Positions 15,728-24,347 of a stretch of DNA of 32,593 nucleotides are shown piece after piece. The translations under genes were made by a program, and so were the position numbers. The notes under the pieces are model-generated. The model made no database searches, was not told where the DNA came from, and saw only the letters and a list, made by a program, of their open reading frames with translations. Source of the DNA: an uncultured Alphaproteobacteria bacterium (GTDB lineage Bacteria > Pseudomonadota > Alphaproteobacteria > HIMB59 > GCA-002718135); the NCBI GenBank assembly GCA_902577905.1, contig CACHAQ010000017.1, positions 1-32,593 on the forward strand. The letters run 5' to 3'. The first letter of the stretch is position 1; each line of letters starts with the position of its first letter.

Positions 15728-16976
15728 ATTAATAATAAAAGGAGGTTCTAAAATTTCCGGTTCAATTGATGTTCATGGTGCAAAAAATTCTGCACTACCG
15801 ATTATAGTATCTTCTCTTTTATCAGAAAAAACTTTAAAACTCTCAAATGTACCAAATGTGGTTGATGTTCTAAATTTAATAAAATTATTGAAAAATTATG
15901 GTGTAAAAATTGAACACAAAAAAAATAAATTAAAAATAACTTCCTCAAAAATTAAGAATCTATCAGCGGATTATGATGTTGTGCGAAAAATGAGAGCCTC
16001 TATATTGATACTAGGTCCATTACTTTCTCGATTTGGCGAGGCTAGAATATCTTTACCAGGAGGATGTGCCATTGGAACTAGGCCAATAGATATACATCTT
16101 GCCGGTTTATCAAAATTGGGAGCTAATTTTGATATTCAAAATGGTTTTGTTGTTGGCAGTGTTAAATCACAATTAATTGGAAATAAAATCAAATTACCTT
16201 TTCCAAGTGTAGGAGCAACAGAAAATATACTAATGGCCTCGGTATTGGCAAAAGGTGAAACTAAAATTTCTAATGCTGCAAGAGAACCAGAAATAGAAGA
16301 TTTGTCAAACTGTCTTATAAAAATGGGTGCAAAAATAGAAGGTCATGGAACAAAAACTATTCTTGTGCAAGGTGTTACAAATTTAAAAAAAGCAGAGCAT
16401 GGGATTATTTCTGATAGAATTGTAGCTGGCACATATATAATTGCAGCTTTGATGTTAAATTCAGCTTTAGAAATAAATAACTTTAATACTATTTATTTAA
16501 AATCTTTAATTGATATTTTAAAAAAAATGGGTGCAAAATTAAAAGTAAATAAAGATTCAATAAAAGTTTTTAAGGGATCAAAATTAAAATCTACTAGTCT
16601 TTCTACTAGTCCATATCCAGGCTTCCCCACCGATTTACAAGCTCAGCTAATGTCTCTTATGTGTATCTCTGATGGGAATTCAAAAATTAAAGAAACAATT
16701 TTTGAAAATAGATTCATGCATGTTCCTGAACTGAATCGATTAGGTGCAAATATTACAGTAGAAAAAGATACCGCTACAATTATAGGTAATCAAACATTTA
16801 AAGGTGCGCAGGTAATGGCTAGTGATTTACGAGCTAGCATAAGTTTAGTGTTAGCTGCTATGAATGCAAACGGTCAAACAACACTAAATCGTGTCTATCA
16901 TCTTGATAGAGGCTATGAAAATATTGAAAAAACATTAGGTAGCTTGGGAGTAAATATAAAAAGAAAGAAAAACTAA
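15720..16976 (+). CDS. murA: UDP-N-acetylglucosamine 1-carboxyvinyltransferase
   Basis: MurA transfers enolpyruvate from phosphoenolpyruvate to UDP-GlcNAc, the first committed step of peptidoglycan synthesis in the cytoplasm. The 418-residue length is normal. Lys22 and Asn23 in GAKNSALPI, Cys116 in the active-site loop LPGGCAIGTRP, and the late blocks FPTDLQAQ, ENRFMHVPEL and DLRASISLVLA are all present. The catalytic Cys (rather than Asp) predicts sensitivity to fosfomycin. It is followed after 46 bases by hisG, an arrangement common in alphaproteobacteria. Confidence 0.97.
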   Translation: MDKLIIKGGSKISGSIDVHGAKNSALPIIVSSLLSEKTLKLSNVPNVVDVLNLIKLLKNYGVKIEHKKNKLKITSSKIKNLSADYDVVRKMRASILILGPLLSRFGEARISLPGGCAIGTRPIDIHLAGLSKLGANFDIQNGFVVGSVKSQLIGNKIKLPFPSVGATENILMASVLAKGETKISNAAREPEIEDLSNCLIKMGAKIEGHGTKTILVQGVTNLKKAEHGIISDRIVAGTYIIAALMLNSALEINNFNTIYLKSLIDILKKMGAKLKVNKDSIKVFKGSKLKSTSLSTSPYPGFPTDLQAQLMSLMCISDGNSKIKETIFENRFMHVPELNRLGANITVEKDTATIIGNQTFKGAQVMASDLRASISLVLAAMNANGQTTLNRVYHLDRGYENIEKTLGSLGVNIKRKKN

Positions 16977-17022
16977 CTTTTTCTAGTTTTTTCTTTGATC
17001 ACAATATAAAAGCCTGCAATTT

Positions 17023-17670
17023 ATGAGCAAAATAGTTATTGCAGTACCAAGAGGCAGAATAACAAAAGAATGTAAAAACTTGTTACTTAAAACAAGTTTT
17101 GCCCCTGATCCTCTACTATTTGATAAAGATACAAGAAAGTTAACTTTTAAATCTAAAAAAAGAAATATTGAGTATATCAAAGTAAGAGCCTTTGATGCAT
17201 GTACATTTGTTGCTTTTGGAGCTGCGCAAATAGGCATTGCTGGTGAAGATGTAATTAATGAATTTGATTACTCAGAAATATATGCTCCGCTGGATTTAAA
17301 TATTGGTCATTGTCGAATTTCTGTAGCTGCTCTGAAATCTTTATTAAAAAAAGAGGATCCAGAAACATGGAGTAATATAAGAATTGCAACTAAATACCCA
17401 AATATTACTAAAAAATTTTTCTATAATAAGGGAATACAAGTAGAAATTATCAAACTAAGTGGTTCAATGGAATTAGCCCCCTCTTTAAATATGTGTAGAA
17501 GAATTGTAGATTTAGTTTCTACCGGAAAAACATTGAAGGAGAATGGTTTGACTGAAATTGAAGAAATAATGAAAATTCAATCTAAATTAATTGTTAATAG
17601 ATCAGCTTATAAGACAAATATGAATGAGGTTTCAGAAATTATTTCTGAAATAGGTACTTTTGTAAAATGA
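17023..17670 (+). CDS. hisG: ATP phosphoribosyltransferase, short form
   Basis: HisG joins ATP and PRPP in the first step of histidine synthesis. The 215-residue protein has the N-terminal IAVPRGRITKE, the middle GAAQIGIAGEDVINE and the PRPP-binding region MELAPSLNMCRRIVDLVSTGKTLKENGL. It lacks the C-terminal regulatory ACT-like domain of long-form HisG, so by family knowledge it should need the HisZ subunit for activity and feedback control. No hisZ lies in this window. Its stop overlaps the hisD start by four bases (ATGA). Confidence 0.95.
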   Translation: MSKIVIAVPRGRITKECKNLLLKTSFAPDPLLFDKDTRKLTFKSKKRNIEYIKVRAFDACTFVAFGAAQIGIAGEDVINEFDYSEIYAPLDLNIGHCRISVAALKSLLKKEDPETWSNIRIATKYPNITKKFFYNKGIQVEIIKLSGSMELAPSLNMCRRIVDLVSTGKTLKENGLTEIEEIMKIQSKLIVNRSAYKTNMNEVSEIISEIGTFVK

Positions 17671-18947
17671 AAATAATAAAGTTTAACACAAATTTTTATA
17701 ACCAACTTCAAACAATAATTGAAAAAAGAAATTCATTATCAAGTAAATCAATTCAAGGAGATGTAAAAAAAATTATTTATGATGTAAAAAAAAATGGCGA
17801 TAAATCTCTAATTAAGTATGCGGCAAAATTTGATAAAGTTAAAATTAGCAAAAATGATCTTAGTTTAGATTTATCTAAAATAAAAATACAATCTAAAGTT
17901 GAGCCACAAATATTTAATAGTTTTAAAAAAGCTATAAAAAATATTTCATCATTTCACAAAAAACAATTACCTAAAAATATTATCTATACTAACAATGGTG
18001 CAACATTGAAATCTGTATGGAAACCTATTGACTCAGTTGGCTTATATGTACCTGGAGGAAGGGCTTTTTATCCCTCATCTTTAATTATGAATGCAGTACC
18101 TGCAATCATAGCTGGAGTAAAAAGAATTGTTTGTATAACACCACCAACTAAATCAATTAATCCATATTTTATAAAATTAATAAAGGAATTAGGTATTAAC
18201 GAAACATATTTTGTAGGAGGAGCTCAAGCTATTAGCGCGCTAACTTTTGGCACTCAAACTATTGAGCCAGTAAACAAAATATTTGGACCTGGTAATGCTT
18301 ATGTAGCAGAGGCAAAAAAACAATTGTATGGAAAAGTAGGTATAGATTTACTAGCAGGACCATCTGAAATAATAGTTGTTGCAAACAACAACAATAATCC
18401 AGATTGGGTAGCTTCAGATCTAATAGCTCAAGCAGAACATGATGAAAATGCGCAATCAATTTTAATTACGGATAGTAAAGATTTTGTAACTAAAGTCTTA
18501 AGTTCAATTAAAAAAATTAAAAAAGATTTATCAAAAAAGAAAATAATTGAAAAAAGTTTAAATAATAATGGAATTATTGCTTTGGTCGATAATATAGAAC
18601 TTGCTTCAGAAATTATAAATTTTGTTGCTCCTGAACATTTACATATTCACATTTCTAATAATAAAAAATTATTATCAAAAATAAATAATGCTGGTGGTAT
18701 ATTTTTAGGTGAGTATTCTGTTGAAGCTTTTGGTGATTACATTGTAGGAACTAATCATGTATTACCCACATCAGGAGCTGCAAAATTTTCATCAGGTTTA
18801 GGCGTTTTAGATTTTATGAAAAGAAGCTCTTGTGTTGAGATGAACCAAAAATCTTTTAATATTCTATCGGAGGACACGCAAAAAATGTCGGGACTCGAAG
18901 GTTTAGATGGACACAAATTGTCAGTTAAAATTAGACAAAAGAAATAA
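17667..18947 (+). CDS. hisD: Histidinol dehydrogenase
   Basis: HisD performs the last two oxidations of histidine synthesis, histidinol to histidine, using NAD and zinc. The 426-residue length is typical. Diagnostic segments are GLYVPGGRAFYPSSLIMNA, FGPGNAYVAEAK, DLLAGPSEIIVVA and LIAQAEHDENAQ (zinc-binding Gln and His), then APEHLHIH (catalytic Glu-His) and the C-terminal GLEGLDGHKLSVKIR. It is translationally coupled to hisG through a four-base overlap, and infA follows after 23 bases. Confidence 0.97.
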   Translation: MKIIKFNTNFYNQLQTIIEKRNSLSSKSIQGDVKKIIYDVKKNGDKSLIKYAAKFDKVKISKNDLSLDLSKIKIQSKVEPQIFNSFKKAIKNISSFHKKQLPKNIIYTNNGATLKSVWKPIDSVGLYVPGGRAFYPSSLIMNAVPAIIAGVKRIVCITPPTKSINPYFIKLIKELGINETYFVGGAQAISALTFGTQTIEPVNKIFGPGNAYVAEAKKQLYGKVGIDLLAGPSEIIVVANNNNNPDWVASDLIAQAEHDENAQSILITDSKDFVTKVLSSIKKIKKDLSKKKIIEKSLNNNGIIALVDNIELASEIINFVAPEHLHIHISNNKKLLSKINNAGGIFLGEYSVEAFGDYIVGTNHVLPTSGAAKFSSGLGVLDFMKRSSCVEMNQKSFNILSEDTQKMSGLEGLDGHKLSVKIRQKK

Positions 18948-18970
18948 TTTTTACTATAAGCAATTAAAAT

Positions 18971-19189
18971 ATGCCAAAAGAAGGATCGATTGAATTTCAA
19001 GGAGTTGTGTTAGAACTTCTCCCAAATGCAATGTTTAAAGTAAAATTAGAAAATGATCATGAAATTCTAGCTCACTCATCTGGTAAAATGAGAAAAAATA
19101 GAATCAGAGTATTAGCTGGTGATAAAGTTACAGTAGAAATGACGCCATATGATTTAACTAAAGGCAGAATTACTTTTAGATGGAAGTAA
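18971..19189 (+). CDS. infA: Translation initiation factor IF-1
   Basis: A 72-residue single OB-fold (S1-like) protein that binds the ribosomal A site during initiation. It has the full canonical length and motifs: [41 protein letters not shown], and the closing [19 protein letters not shown] end, here [15 protein letters not shown]. The opening [11 protein letters not shown] is of the alphaproteobacterial type. The final ten bases overlap the start of the yacG gene. Confidence 0.97.
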   Translation: MPKEGSIEFQGVVLELLPNAMFKVKLENDHEILAHSSGKMRKNRIRVLAGDKVTVEMTPYDLTKGRITFRWK

Positions 19190-19359
19190 AAAAATCTAAA
19201 AAAAATAATATCATTTCTCTAAAAAAAAAATCTAAATGCCCAACATGTAAAAAGGTTTCTAAAGAACCTTTCATACCTTTTTGTTCAAAAAAATGTGCCA
19301 ATCTTGATTTAATGAAATGGCTTACAGATGAACATGGCTTAGAAATAAAATCCGACTAA
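19180..19359 (+). CDS. yacG: YacG-type zinc-finger protein (DNA gyrase inhibitor family)
   Basis: A 59-residue protein with the YacG zinc finger: C-x2-C (residues 20-23, KCPTCKK) and C-x3-C (35-39, FCSKKC), followed by the conserved [14 protein letters not shown]. coli YacG binds GyrB and inhibits gyrase; the acidic end needed for that is short here. The lysine-rich first 19 residues are not family-conserved. It overlaps infA by ten bases and is followed by tRNA-Phe, an order often kept in alphaproteobacteria. Confidence 0.85.
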   Translation: MEVKKSKKNNIISLKKKSKCPTCKKVSKEPFIPFCSKKCANLDLMKWLTDEHGLEIKSD

Positions 19360-19411
19360 TTATTATATTTTTAATTGAATTTAATTATAAATACTTTATC
19401 TGATATTTTGT

Positions 19412-19487
19412 GCCCAGGTAGCTCAGTTGGTAGAGCAAGGGACTGAAAATCCCTGTGTCGGTGGTTCGATTCCGCCCCTGGGCACCA
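19412..19487 (+). tRNA. tRNA-Phe (anticodon GAA)
   Basis: A 76-base cloverleaf: acceptor GCCCAGG pairs with CCTGGGC, the D-arm contains GCTCAGTTGGTAGAGC, the anticodon loop CTGAAAA gives GAA (19445-19447), and the T-arm contains GGTTCGATTCC. Discriminator A and CCA are encoded. A T-rich tail follows directly and probably ends the transcript. Confidence 0.98.
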
Positions 19488-19710
19488 CTTTTTTTTACTT
19501 TTTTTTGAGGGTAACTTTTTTGCTTTTGCAAAGATAAACTACAAAGCTTTTATTAGAGAAAAGTCTAAGTTTTGATAATTTTTGGTTAGATAATTAGGTC
19601 GTAAATGTTACCTTTAATCACCCTCGAAATGTTTTGTTTTATTTACGCTATTTAATCCTATAATTCTTCAAAATTAGACTCTTAAAAAATTTGTGTTAAA
19701 GTGTTCTATT
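19488..19710 (+). other. Intergenic stretch with split inverted repeat
   Basis: After the T-rich tail of tRNA-Phe, GAGGGTAAC (19507-19515) can pair with GTTACC (19607-19612) and, across an eight-base gap, with CCCTC (19621-19625). The roughly 90 bases between are AT-rich with a small TTTGC/GCAAA hairpin near 19530. I see no ORF, no integrase-type attachment duplication and no known RNA family. It may hold an untranslated RNA or be a decayed spacer. Confidence 0.3.
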
Positions 19711-20685
19711 ATGACTAAAAAAATTTTAGTTTTTTCAAATGGTGAAAAAATTGGAGATGGAATAATTAAATTACAACTTCTTCACGAAATTAAAACAAGA
19801 CTTCCAGACTATAAATTATATTGGCTTACTAATAAGGGTAAAACTGTTTATTCAAGCACTCTTAAATTCATTGCAAGTAATTATATTGATGAGATTCTTG
19901 ATCAAGCAGACCTTAGTCCATTATTTTGGAATAAAATATCTAAAAGATATAAACTAGAAAATGAATTTTTTGATTATATTTTAGATACACAAAAATCAGT
20001 AATTAGAACTGTAGCATTAAAAAGAATAAAACATAAAAATTTTATTTCTGGATCTGCTAATGGTTTTTTTTCTACTAAAAAAATTAAAAATAATAAGAAA
20101 AGAAAGTATTATTTAAACTATATTTTAGATCTATTAGATTTAATAGTTATTAAAAATAATAGAAGTGATTTTAAAATTCCGATAAGTGAAAATCTGGAAG
20201 GATTAATAAGTAAGATTTTACCAAAAAATAAAAGCTACGTAGGTATTGCACCTGGTGCAGGTGAAAAAAATAAGATTTGGCCTTTAGAGAAATATATTGA
20301 GTTATGTAATTATTTTGAAAGAAATAATAAAACCATAGTTTTTTTTATTGGACCTGATGAATTATATTTAAAAGAAAAATTAAAAAATCTTTATCCTAAT
20401 TCAATATTTATTGAGGAACATATTACTGGATTTCAAAATATAGAAATTATTATGGCTACAACCAAATATTTACAATTAGCCATTTCAAACGATAGCGGTG
20501 TTAGTCATATGTTATCAACTGGATATTGCCCATTAATTAAACTCTTCGGGCCAAAAGATTCAAAAAAATTTACTCCTGAAAATCCAAATCTACTTTCAAT
20601 ATCTTCAAGTGATTTTAACTCAAAAAATATCAATAAAATACCCGTCTCTAGAGTGATTGAAGAAATAGAAAAAGTTCTGATTTAA
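19711..20685 (+). CDS. Glycosyltransferase family 9 (heptosyltransferase-like)
   Basis: The protein has the GT-B layout of GT9 enzymes, which add heptose or other sugars to lipopolysaccharide core. The N-terminal domain starts KKILVFSNGEKIGDGIIKLQLL, where the GDxI-like loop is typical. The C-terminal nucleotide-sugar domain has VGIAPGAGEKNKIWPLEKYIELCNYF and the acceptor/donor loop LAISNDSGVSHMLSTGYCPLIKLFGPKDS. A GTG at 19693 is in frame, but the ATG at 19711 gives the natural MTKKILVF start, hence 324 residues. No other envelope gene is adjacent. Donor and acceptor are not predictable. Confidence 0.85.
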   Translation: MTKKILVFSNGEKIGDGIIKLQLLHEIKTRLPDYKLYWLTNKGKTVYSSTLKFIASNYIDEILDQADLSPLFWNKISKRYKLENEFFDYILDTQKSVIRTVALKRIKHKNFISGSANGFFSTKKIKNNKKRKYYLNYILDLLDLIVIKNNRSDFKIPISENLEGLISKILPKNKSYVGIAPGAGEKNKIWPLEKYIELCNYFERNNKTIVFFIGPDELYLKEKLKNLYPNSIFIEEHITGFQNIEIIMATTKYLQLAISNDSGVSHMLSTGYCPLIKLFGPKDSKKFTPENPNLLSISSSDFNSKNINKIPVSRVIEEIEKVLI

Positions 20686-20744
20686 AATTTGATATATTAG
20701 AAGGTAGACAAGTATATTTTTCATCATTACTTGTTTACTTTTAT

Positions 20745-21452
20745 ATGTTTAAATTTGATAAGCTTATATTTGGAGATGCAGGGTGGGGCGATGAATTTCT
20801 TATTGCAACACTCATGACTTTACTAGTAAGTATTTTATCAATGGGGTTGGGTCTTTTTTTAGCAATTATTACAGTTTGGGCAAAGATAATACAAAACAGA
20901 ATAACAAGATTTATTGCAAATTTTTATACAACAGTAATAAGAGGTGTTCCTGAATTATTAGTTATTTATCTAATTTTCTTTGGCGGCAATGCTGTTGTTA
21001 TGAGTATCGCTAAAGTATTTGGATATAATAAATATATAGAACTAAACGCACTTACAATTGCGACAATTGCCATTGCAGTAATATCAGCTACATATTCCAG
21101 TGAAGTTTTAAGAGCTTCTTATTTGGCTATATCTAAGGGTCAAATAGAAGCTGCAAGATCACTGGGTATGAATAAATTTAGTATTTTTTTTAAAGTTATT
21201 TCGCCTCAAGTTATAAGACATGCTTTACCGGGAATAGGGAATGTATGGCAAATAACTCTTAAGGATACTTCCTTAATTTCTGTAACTGGTCTTGTTGAAA
21301 TCATGCGTCAATCTAGAATATCTTCTAACGTTGAGCATTCACCTTTAACTTTCTTAATAACAGCCGCAATATTGTATTTATGTTTAACAACAATCTCTGG
21401 CAGGGTTTTTAAAACGTTAGAAGTAAATTATTCAAAAGGATTTTCTACATGA
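20745..21452 (+). CDS. Polar amino acid ABC transporter permease (HisQ type)
   Basis: A 235-residue inner-membrane permease with about five helices, the normal size for the His/Glu/Gln/Opine (HEAT) type. It contains the early motif VIRGVPELLVIY (64-75) and the ATPase-contacting loop IEAARSLGMNKFSIFFKVISPQVIRHALP. It overlaps its partner gene by four bases (ATGA). Neither a periplasmic binding protein nor an ATPase gene is near, although these are normally in the same operon. It likely takes up a basic or polar amino acid or an opine-like compound. Confidence 0.9.
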   Translation: MFKFDKLIFGDAGWGDEFLIATLMTLLVSILSMGLGLFLAIITVWAKIIQNRITRFIANFYTTVIRGVPELLVIYLIFFGGNAVVMSIAKVFGYNKYIELNALTIATIAIAVISATYSSEVLRASYLAISKGQIEAARSLGMNKFSIFFKVISPQVIRHALPGIGNVWQITLKDTSLISVTGLVEIMRQSRISSNVEHSPLTFLITAAILYLCLTTISGRVFKTLEVNYSKGFST

Positions 21453-22159
21453 TTGAATTTTTAAATAGTATTCAAAATTCTCTAATTTATAAAAATTTCT
21501 TTTTGATCCTATCTGGCCTAGATAATACAATTTTATTATTATTAATTTCATTACCAGTTGGTTTTGTTTTAGCATTATTATTTGCTCTAGGCAGAGTTTC
21601 TAAAATTGCATTAATATCAAGAACAATTGCTAGTTATATTTTTGTCATTAGAGGAACACCTTTACTTGTTCAAATATATTTAATTTATTTTGGTTTAGGT
21701 TCAGTAAAATTTATTCGAGAAAGTTTTTTATGGTACGCATTGAAAGAACCTTTTTGGTGCGGAGTAATAGCACTTACAATTAATACTGTTGCATATGGAG
21801 CAGAAATTTTTCGAGGTGGTATTCAATCAATTGAGAAAAGTCAGGTTGAATCAGGCCTATCTCTTGGGTTTGGAAAATTTTTACTTTTAAGAAAAATTAT
21901 TCTACCTATTGCTATACGAAAAGTTCTACCGTCTTACGGTAATGAATTAATACTAATGGTTAAAGCAACCTCTTTAGTTAGTCTGACAACATACATGGAA
22001 ATGACAGGTATTGCTAGAAAGATTATGGCTAAAACATTTGCACCTGTTGAAGCATTTATTGCTGCAGGAATTCTTTATCTTTTTTTAAACTTTCTAATGG
22101 TTCAATTTGTTAAATATTTAGAGTGGAAATATAATCCACACTTGAGATTAAATAATTAA
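21449..22159 (+). CDS. Polar amino acid ABC transporter permease (HisM type)
   Basis: The partner permease, 236 residues, with VIRGTPLLVQIYLIYFGLG (67-85) and the contact loop VESGLSLGFGKFLLLRKIILPIAIRKVLP, in which the usual EAA triplet is ESG, as is common in HisM/OccM-type subunits. Start and previous stop overlap by four bases, so the two permeases should be made in equal amounts as a heterodimer. The 3' end overlaps the converging cytochrome gene by four bases, leaving no room for a terminator between them. Confidence 0.9.
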   Translation: MIEFLNSIQNSLIYKNFFLILSGLDNTILLLLISLPVGFVLALLFALGRVSKIALISRTIASYIFVIRGTPLLVQIYLIYFGLGSVKFIRESFLWYALKEPFWCGVIALTINTVAYGAEIFRGGIQSIEKSQVESGLSLGFGKFLLLRKIILPIAIRKVLPSYGNELILMVKATSLVSLTTYMEMTGIARKIMAKTFAPVEAFIAAGILYLFLNFLMVQFVKYLEWKYNPHLRLNN

Positions 22160-22605
22160 TTTCTAAATTTTTTATGACAGGTGCTGCAATTTGCAGCCAT
22201 TGCTTTAATAGCATCACTTATCATCTCTTTATCTTCTAATTCTATACTTAATGATATCATTTCGATATCATCTACAAAGTTTTGGTTATATTCATTAAAT
22301 ATCTCACGATCACTCCAAATATTATCACTAGCTCCTTCTGCTTGACTATTTTCAGGATAAAAATCTTTAAATTCAGATGCTGAGTGAAGAAGAGTTTCAT
22401 TAAGCTCTAACATTTGTTCATATTGATCTGAATTTATAAATCTGTAAAGTTTCGATGATGTGCTTTTAATTTTTTGCATTATTGCCATTCTTTCATTAAC
22501 AATCTTTTCTAACGATTTGTCTTCTAATGTTACTTTGTGAGCTAGAACATATAAAGGAATGAATGAAATTAAAGTACTTATCGTTATTTTAAAGAATATA
22601 CCCAT
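22156..22605 (-). CDS. Cytochrome c' (class II c-type cytochrome)
   Basis: The 149-residue protein has a Sec signal peptide (about residues 1-22, hydrophobic core ending LAHKV) and a single haem-binding site at the very C-terminus: Cys140, Cys143 and His144 in CSTCHKKFR. A C-terminal CxxCH after a four-helix bundle is the defining layout of class II cytochromes c, periplasmic proteins that bind NO or shuttle electrons. The segment MAIMQKIKSTSSKL matches the start of helix A. The 5' end overlaps the IolE-like gene by 17 bases, so the two are cotranscribed, an unusual pairing. Confidence 0.88.
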   Translation of the reverse strand: MGIFFKITISTLISFIPLYVLAHKVTLEDKSLEKIVNERMAIMQKIKSTSSKLYRFINSDQYEQMLELNETLLHSASEFKDFYPENSQAEGASDNIWSDREIFNEYNQNFVDDIEMISLSIELEDKEMISDAIKAMAANCSTCHKKFRN

Positions 22606-23482
22606 TTTTTGTTATTATATTATGCAAGTAATTATGTCCTAATTTTGCATATTCAAGAGGGTTTGCTTTTTTAGGATCCTGCTCAGCTTCAATAATTAAC
22701 CATTCATGATAATTTGCCTCATATAGTATCTTAATTAATGGATCGTAATCGATGCAACCATCTCCTGGAACAGTGAAAACACCATCTAAAAAAGACTCTC
22801 TAAAACTTAAGTCATCGTTAATAGATTTTAAAAAAACATCTTTTCTAATATCTTTACAATGAACATGGTTAATTCGAGAAATATAATTTTTTAATACTCT
22901 TTCGTAATTTGCTTCAGCAAACATTAAGTGTCCAGTATCGTAAAGCAAAAATGTATTTTGATTTGTCATATCCATAAATCGATCTACATCTTCCTCGGAC
23001 TGTATAATAGTTCCCATATGCTCATGATACGACATTGGCATTCCTTCATCCATCAGCATATCAGATAATTCACTGATTTTTTTGCAATAGCTATCCCATT
23101 CATCTTTTTCAAGTATTGGTCTTTTACTAAGAGCTTTTGATTGATCGCCTTGGATTGAACCAGATACATCAGCAAAAACAAAAACATCCGCATTAATTAA
23201 CTTTAATAAATTTAAATGATCTTGGAGTGCTATCCATTCTTCTTTTACACTTCTTTCTCTAAGCATTGCACCATACCAACCACCTGGCATTTTTAAATTA
23301 AATTTTTCTAAAAGATATTTTGTTATTCCAGGATTTCTCGGAAATTTTCCACCTAATTCGATACCTGAAAATCCAGATGTGCTTGCATCCTCTAAACATT
23401 TTTCAATAGGAGTGTCACCTCCTAGTTCTGGCATATCATCATTACTCCAGGCAATAGGCGCGATACCAAGTTTAATTTTCAT
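22589..23482 (-). CDS. iolE: Inosose dehydratase-like sugar isomerase family protein
   Basis: The 297-residue protein has the opening LGIAPIAWSNDDMPELGGDTP and GIELGGKFP that characterise IolE, the dehydratase converting scyllo-inosose in myo-inositol breakdown. It is a xylose-isomerase-like TIM barrel, with probable metal ligands in SYHEHMG, LYDTGHL, HVHCKDIR and IIEAEQDP. Other inositol genes (iolG, iolB, iolD) are absent from the window, so it may serve a scattered pathway or a related substrate. The upstream 43 bases separate it from a divergent amidotransferase gene and must hold both promoters. Confidence 0.85.
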   Translation of the reverse strand: MKIKLGIAPIAWSNDDMPELGGDTPIEKCLEDASTSGFSGIELGGKFPRNPGITKYLLEKFNLKMPGGWYGAMLRERSVKEEWIALQDHLNLLKLINADVFVFADVSGSIQGDQSKALSKRPILEKDEWDSYCKKISELSDMLMDEGMPMSYHEHMGTIIQSEEDVDRFMDMTNQNTFLLYDTGHLMFAEANYERVLKNYISRINHVHCKDIRKDVFLKSINDDLSFRESFLDGVFTVPGDGCIDYDPLIKILYEANYHEWLIIEAEQDPKKANPLEYAKLGHNYLHNIITKNGYIL

Positions 23483-23525
23483 GAAGTTTTACATATTTCA
23501 TGATAGATGAAAAATAAAGATAAAT

Positions 23526-24347
23526 ATGAACATATTATTAGTCGATGGAAATGAAAAAGAAGCTTCTGATCGATATACAAAATTGGGTATGGATACTCAA
23601 TTTCAAGTATATGAAAAAGTTTTAAAAAAATATTCTAGTTCAACTATCAATATTACAACAATTCATCCTGCAGTTCATAATAATTATCTTCCCTTAGGCA
23701 TAAGTCTTGATGACTTCGAAGCGATTGCTTGGACGGGAAGTCTACTAAATATATATAATGAGACAAAGTCTATAACAAATCAAATAGAGCTAGCTAAAGA
23801 ATTATTTAAAAAAAAGAATAAAATATTTGGTAGTTGTTGGGGGCTTCAGGTTTTAGTAACTGCCGCAGGAGGTAAAGTAAGAAAAAATCCAAATGGCCTT
23901 GAAGCAGTTTTAGCTAAAAATATTACATTAAATCAAGATGGTGAAATTCATCCCATGTATGAAAACAAAAAAAAATCATTTAATGCACTCTGTTGGCATT
24001 ATGATGAAGCTGAAAAGCTTCCAAAAGAAACTAAGGTACTAGCCTCAAATAATATCAGTCAATTCCAATCTATAAGCTTTGAAGTAAATCAATCAAGTGT
24101 TTGGGCAGTGCAATACCATCCAGAATTTAGTTCAAAATGGATGGCCGGACTTATGGAAATGAGAAAAGATATTTTGTTGGAACAAAAAGTATATGAAAAT
24201 TTATCAGAATTTGAAAATGAAAAAATGATTTTACAAAACCCTGATAATCTTGAGAAAAAAGAATTACATATATATGATGATGTAGTTGATGAAGAAATCC
24301 ATTCTTTAGAACTTTCAAATTGGTTAAATCTTAATAAAAATTATTGA
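23526..24347 (+). CDS. Class I glutamine amidotransferase (GATase1, GuaA-N-like)
   Basis: The 273-residue protein contains a complete class I glutaminase site: nucleophile Cys104 in FGSCWGLQVL, and His198 with Glu200 in VQYHPEF, plus the conserved NALCWHYDEAEKLP. It resembles the stand-alone COG0518 group related to the GMP synthase amidotransferase domain, acting on small molecules or freeing ammonia for an unknown synthase. About 60 acidic residues after the core (ENEKMILQNPDNLEKKELH...) are not part of the family fold. The 3' end overlaps glpK on the other strand by 17 bases. Confidence 0.85.
   Translation: MNILLVDGNEKEASDRYTKLGMDTQFQVYEKVLKKYSSSTINITTIHPAVHNNYLPLGISLDDFEAIAWTGSLLNIYNETKSITNQIELAKELFKKKNKIFGSCWGLQVLVTAAGGKVRKNPNGLEAVLAKNITLNQDGEIHPMYENKKKSFNALCWHYDEAEKLPKETKVLASNNISQFQSISFEVNQSSVWAVQYHPEFSSKWMAGLMEMRKDILLEQKVYENLSEFENEKMILQNPDNLEKKELHIYDDVVDEEIHSLELSNWLNLNKNY

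Noticed and set aside
16983..17237. Reverse-strand ORF over the start of hisG
   Set aside because: It is fully antisense to hisG and has no recognisable motif.
19412..19487. tRNA-Phe as an integration site of a mobile element
   Set aside because: No integrase gene and no repeated tRNA 3' end were found downstream.
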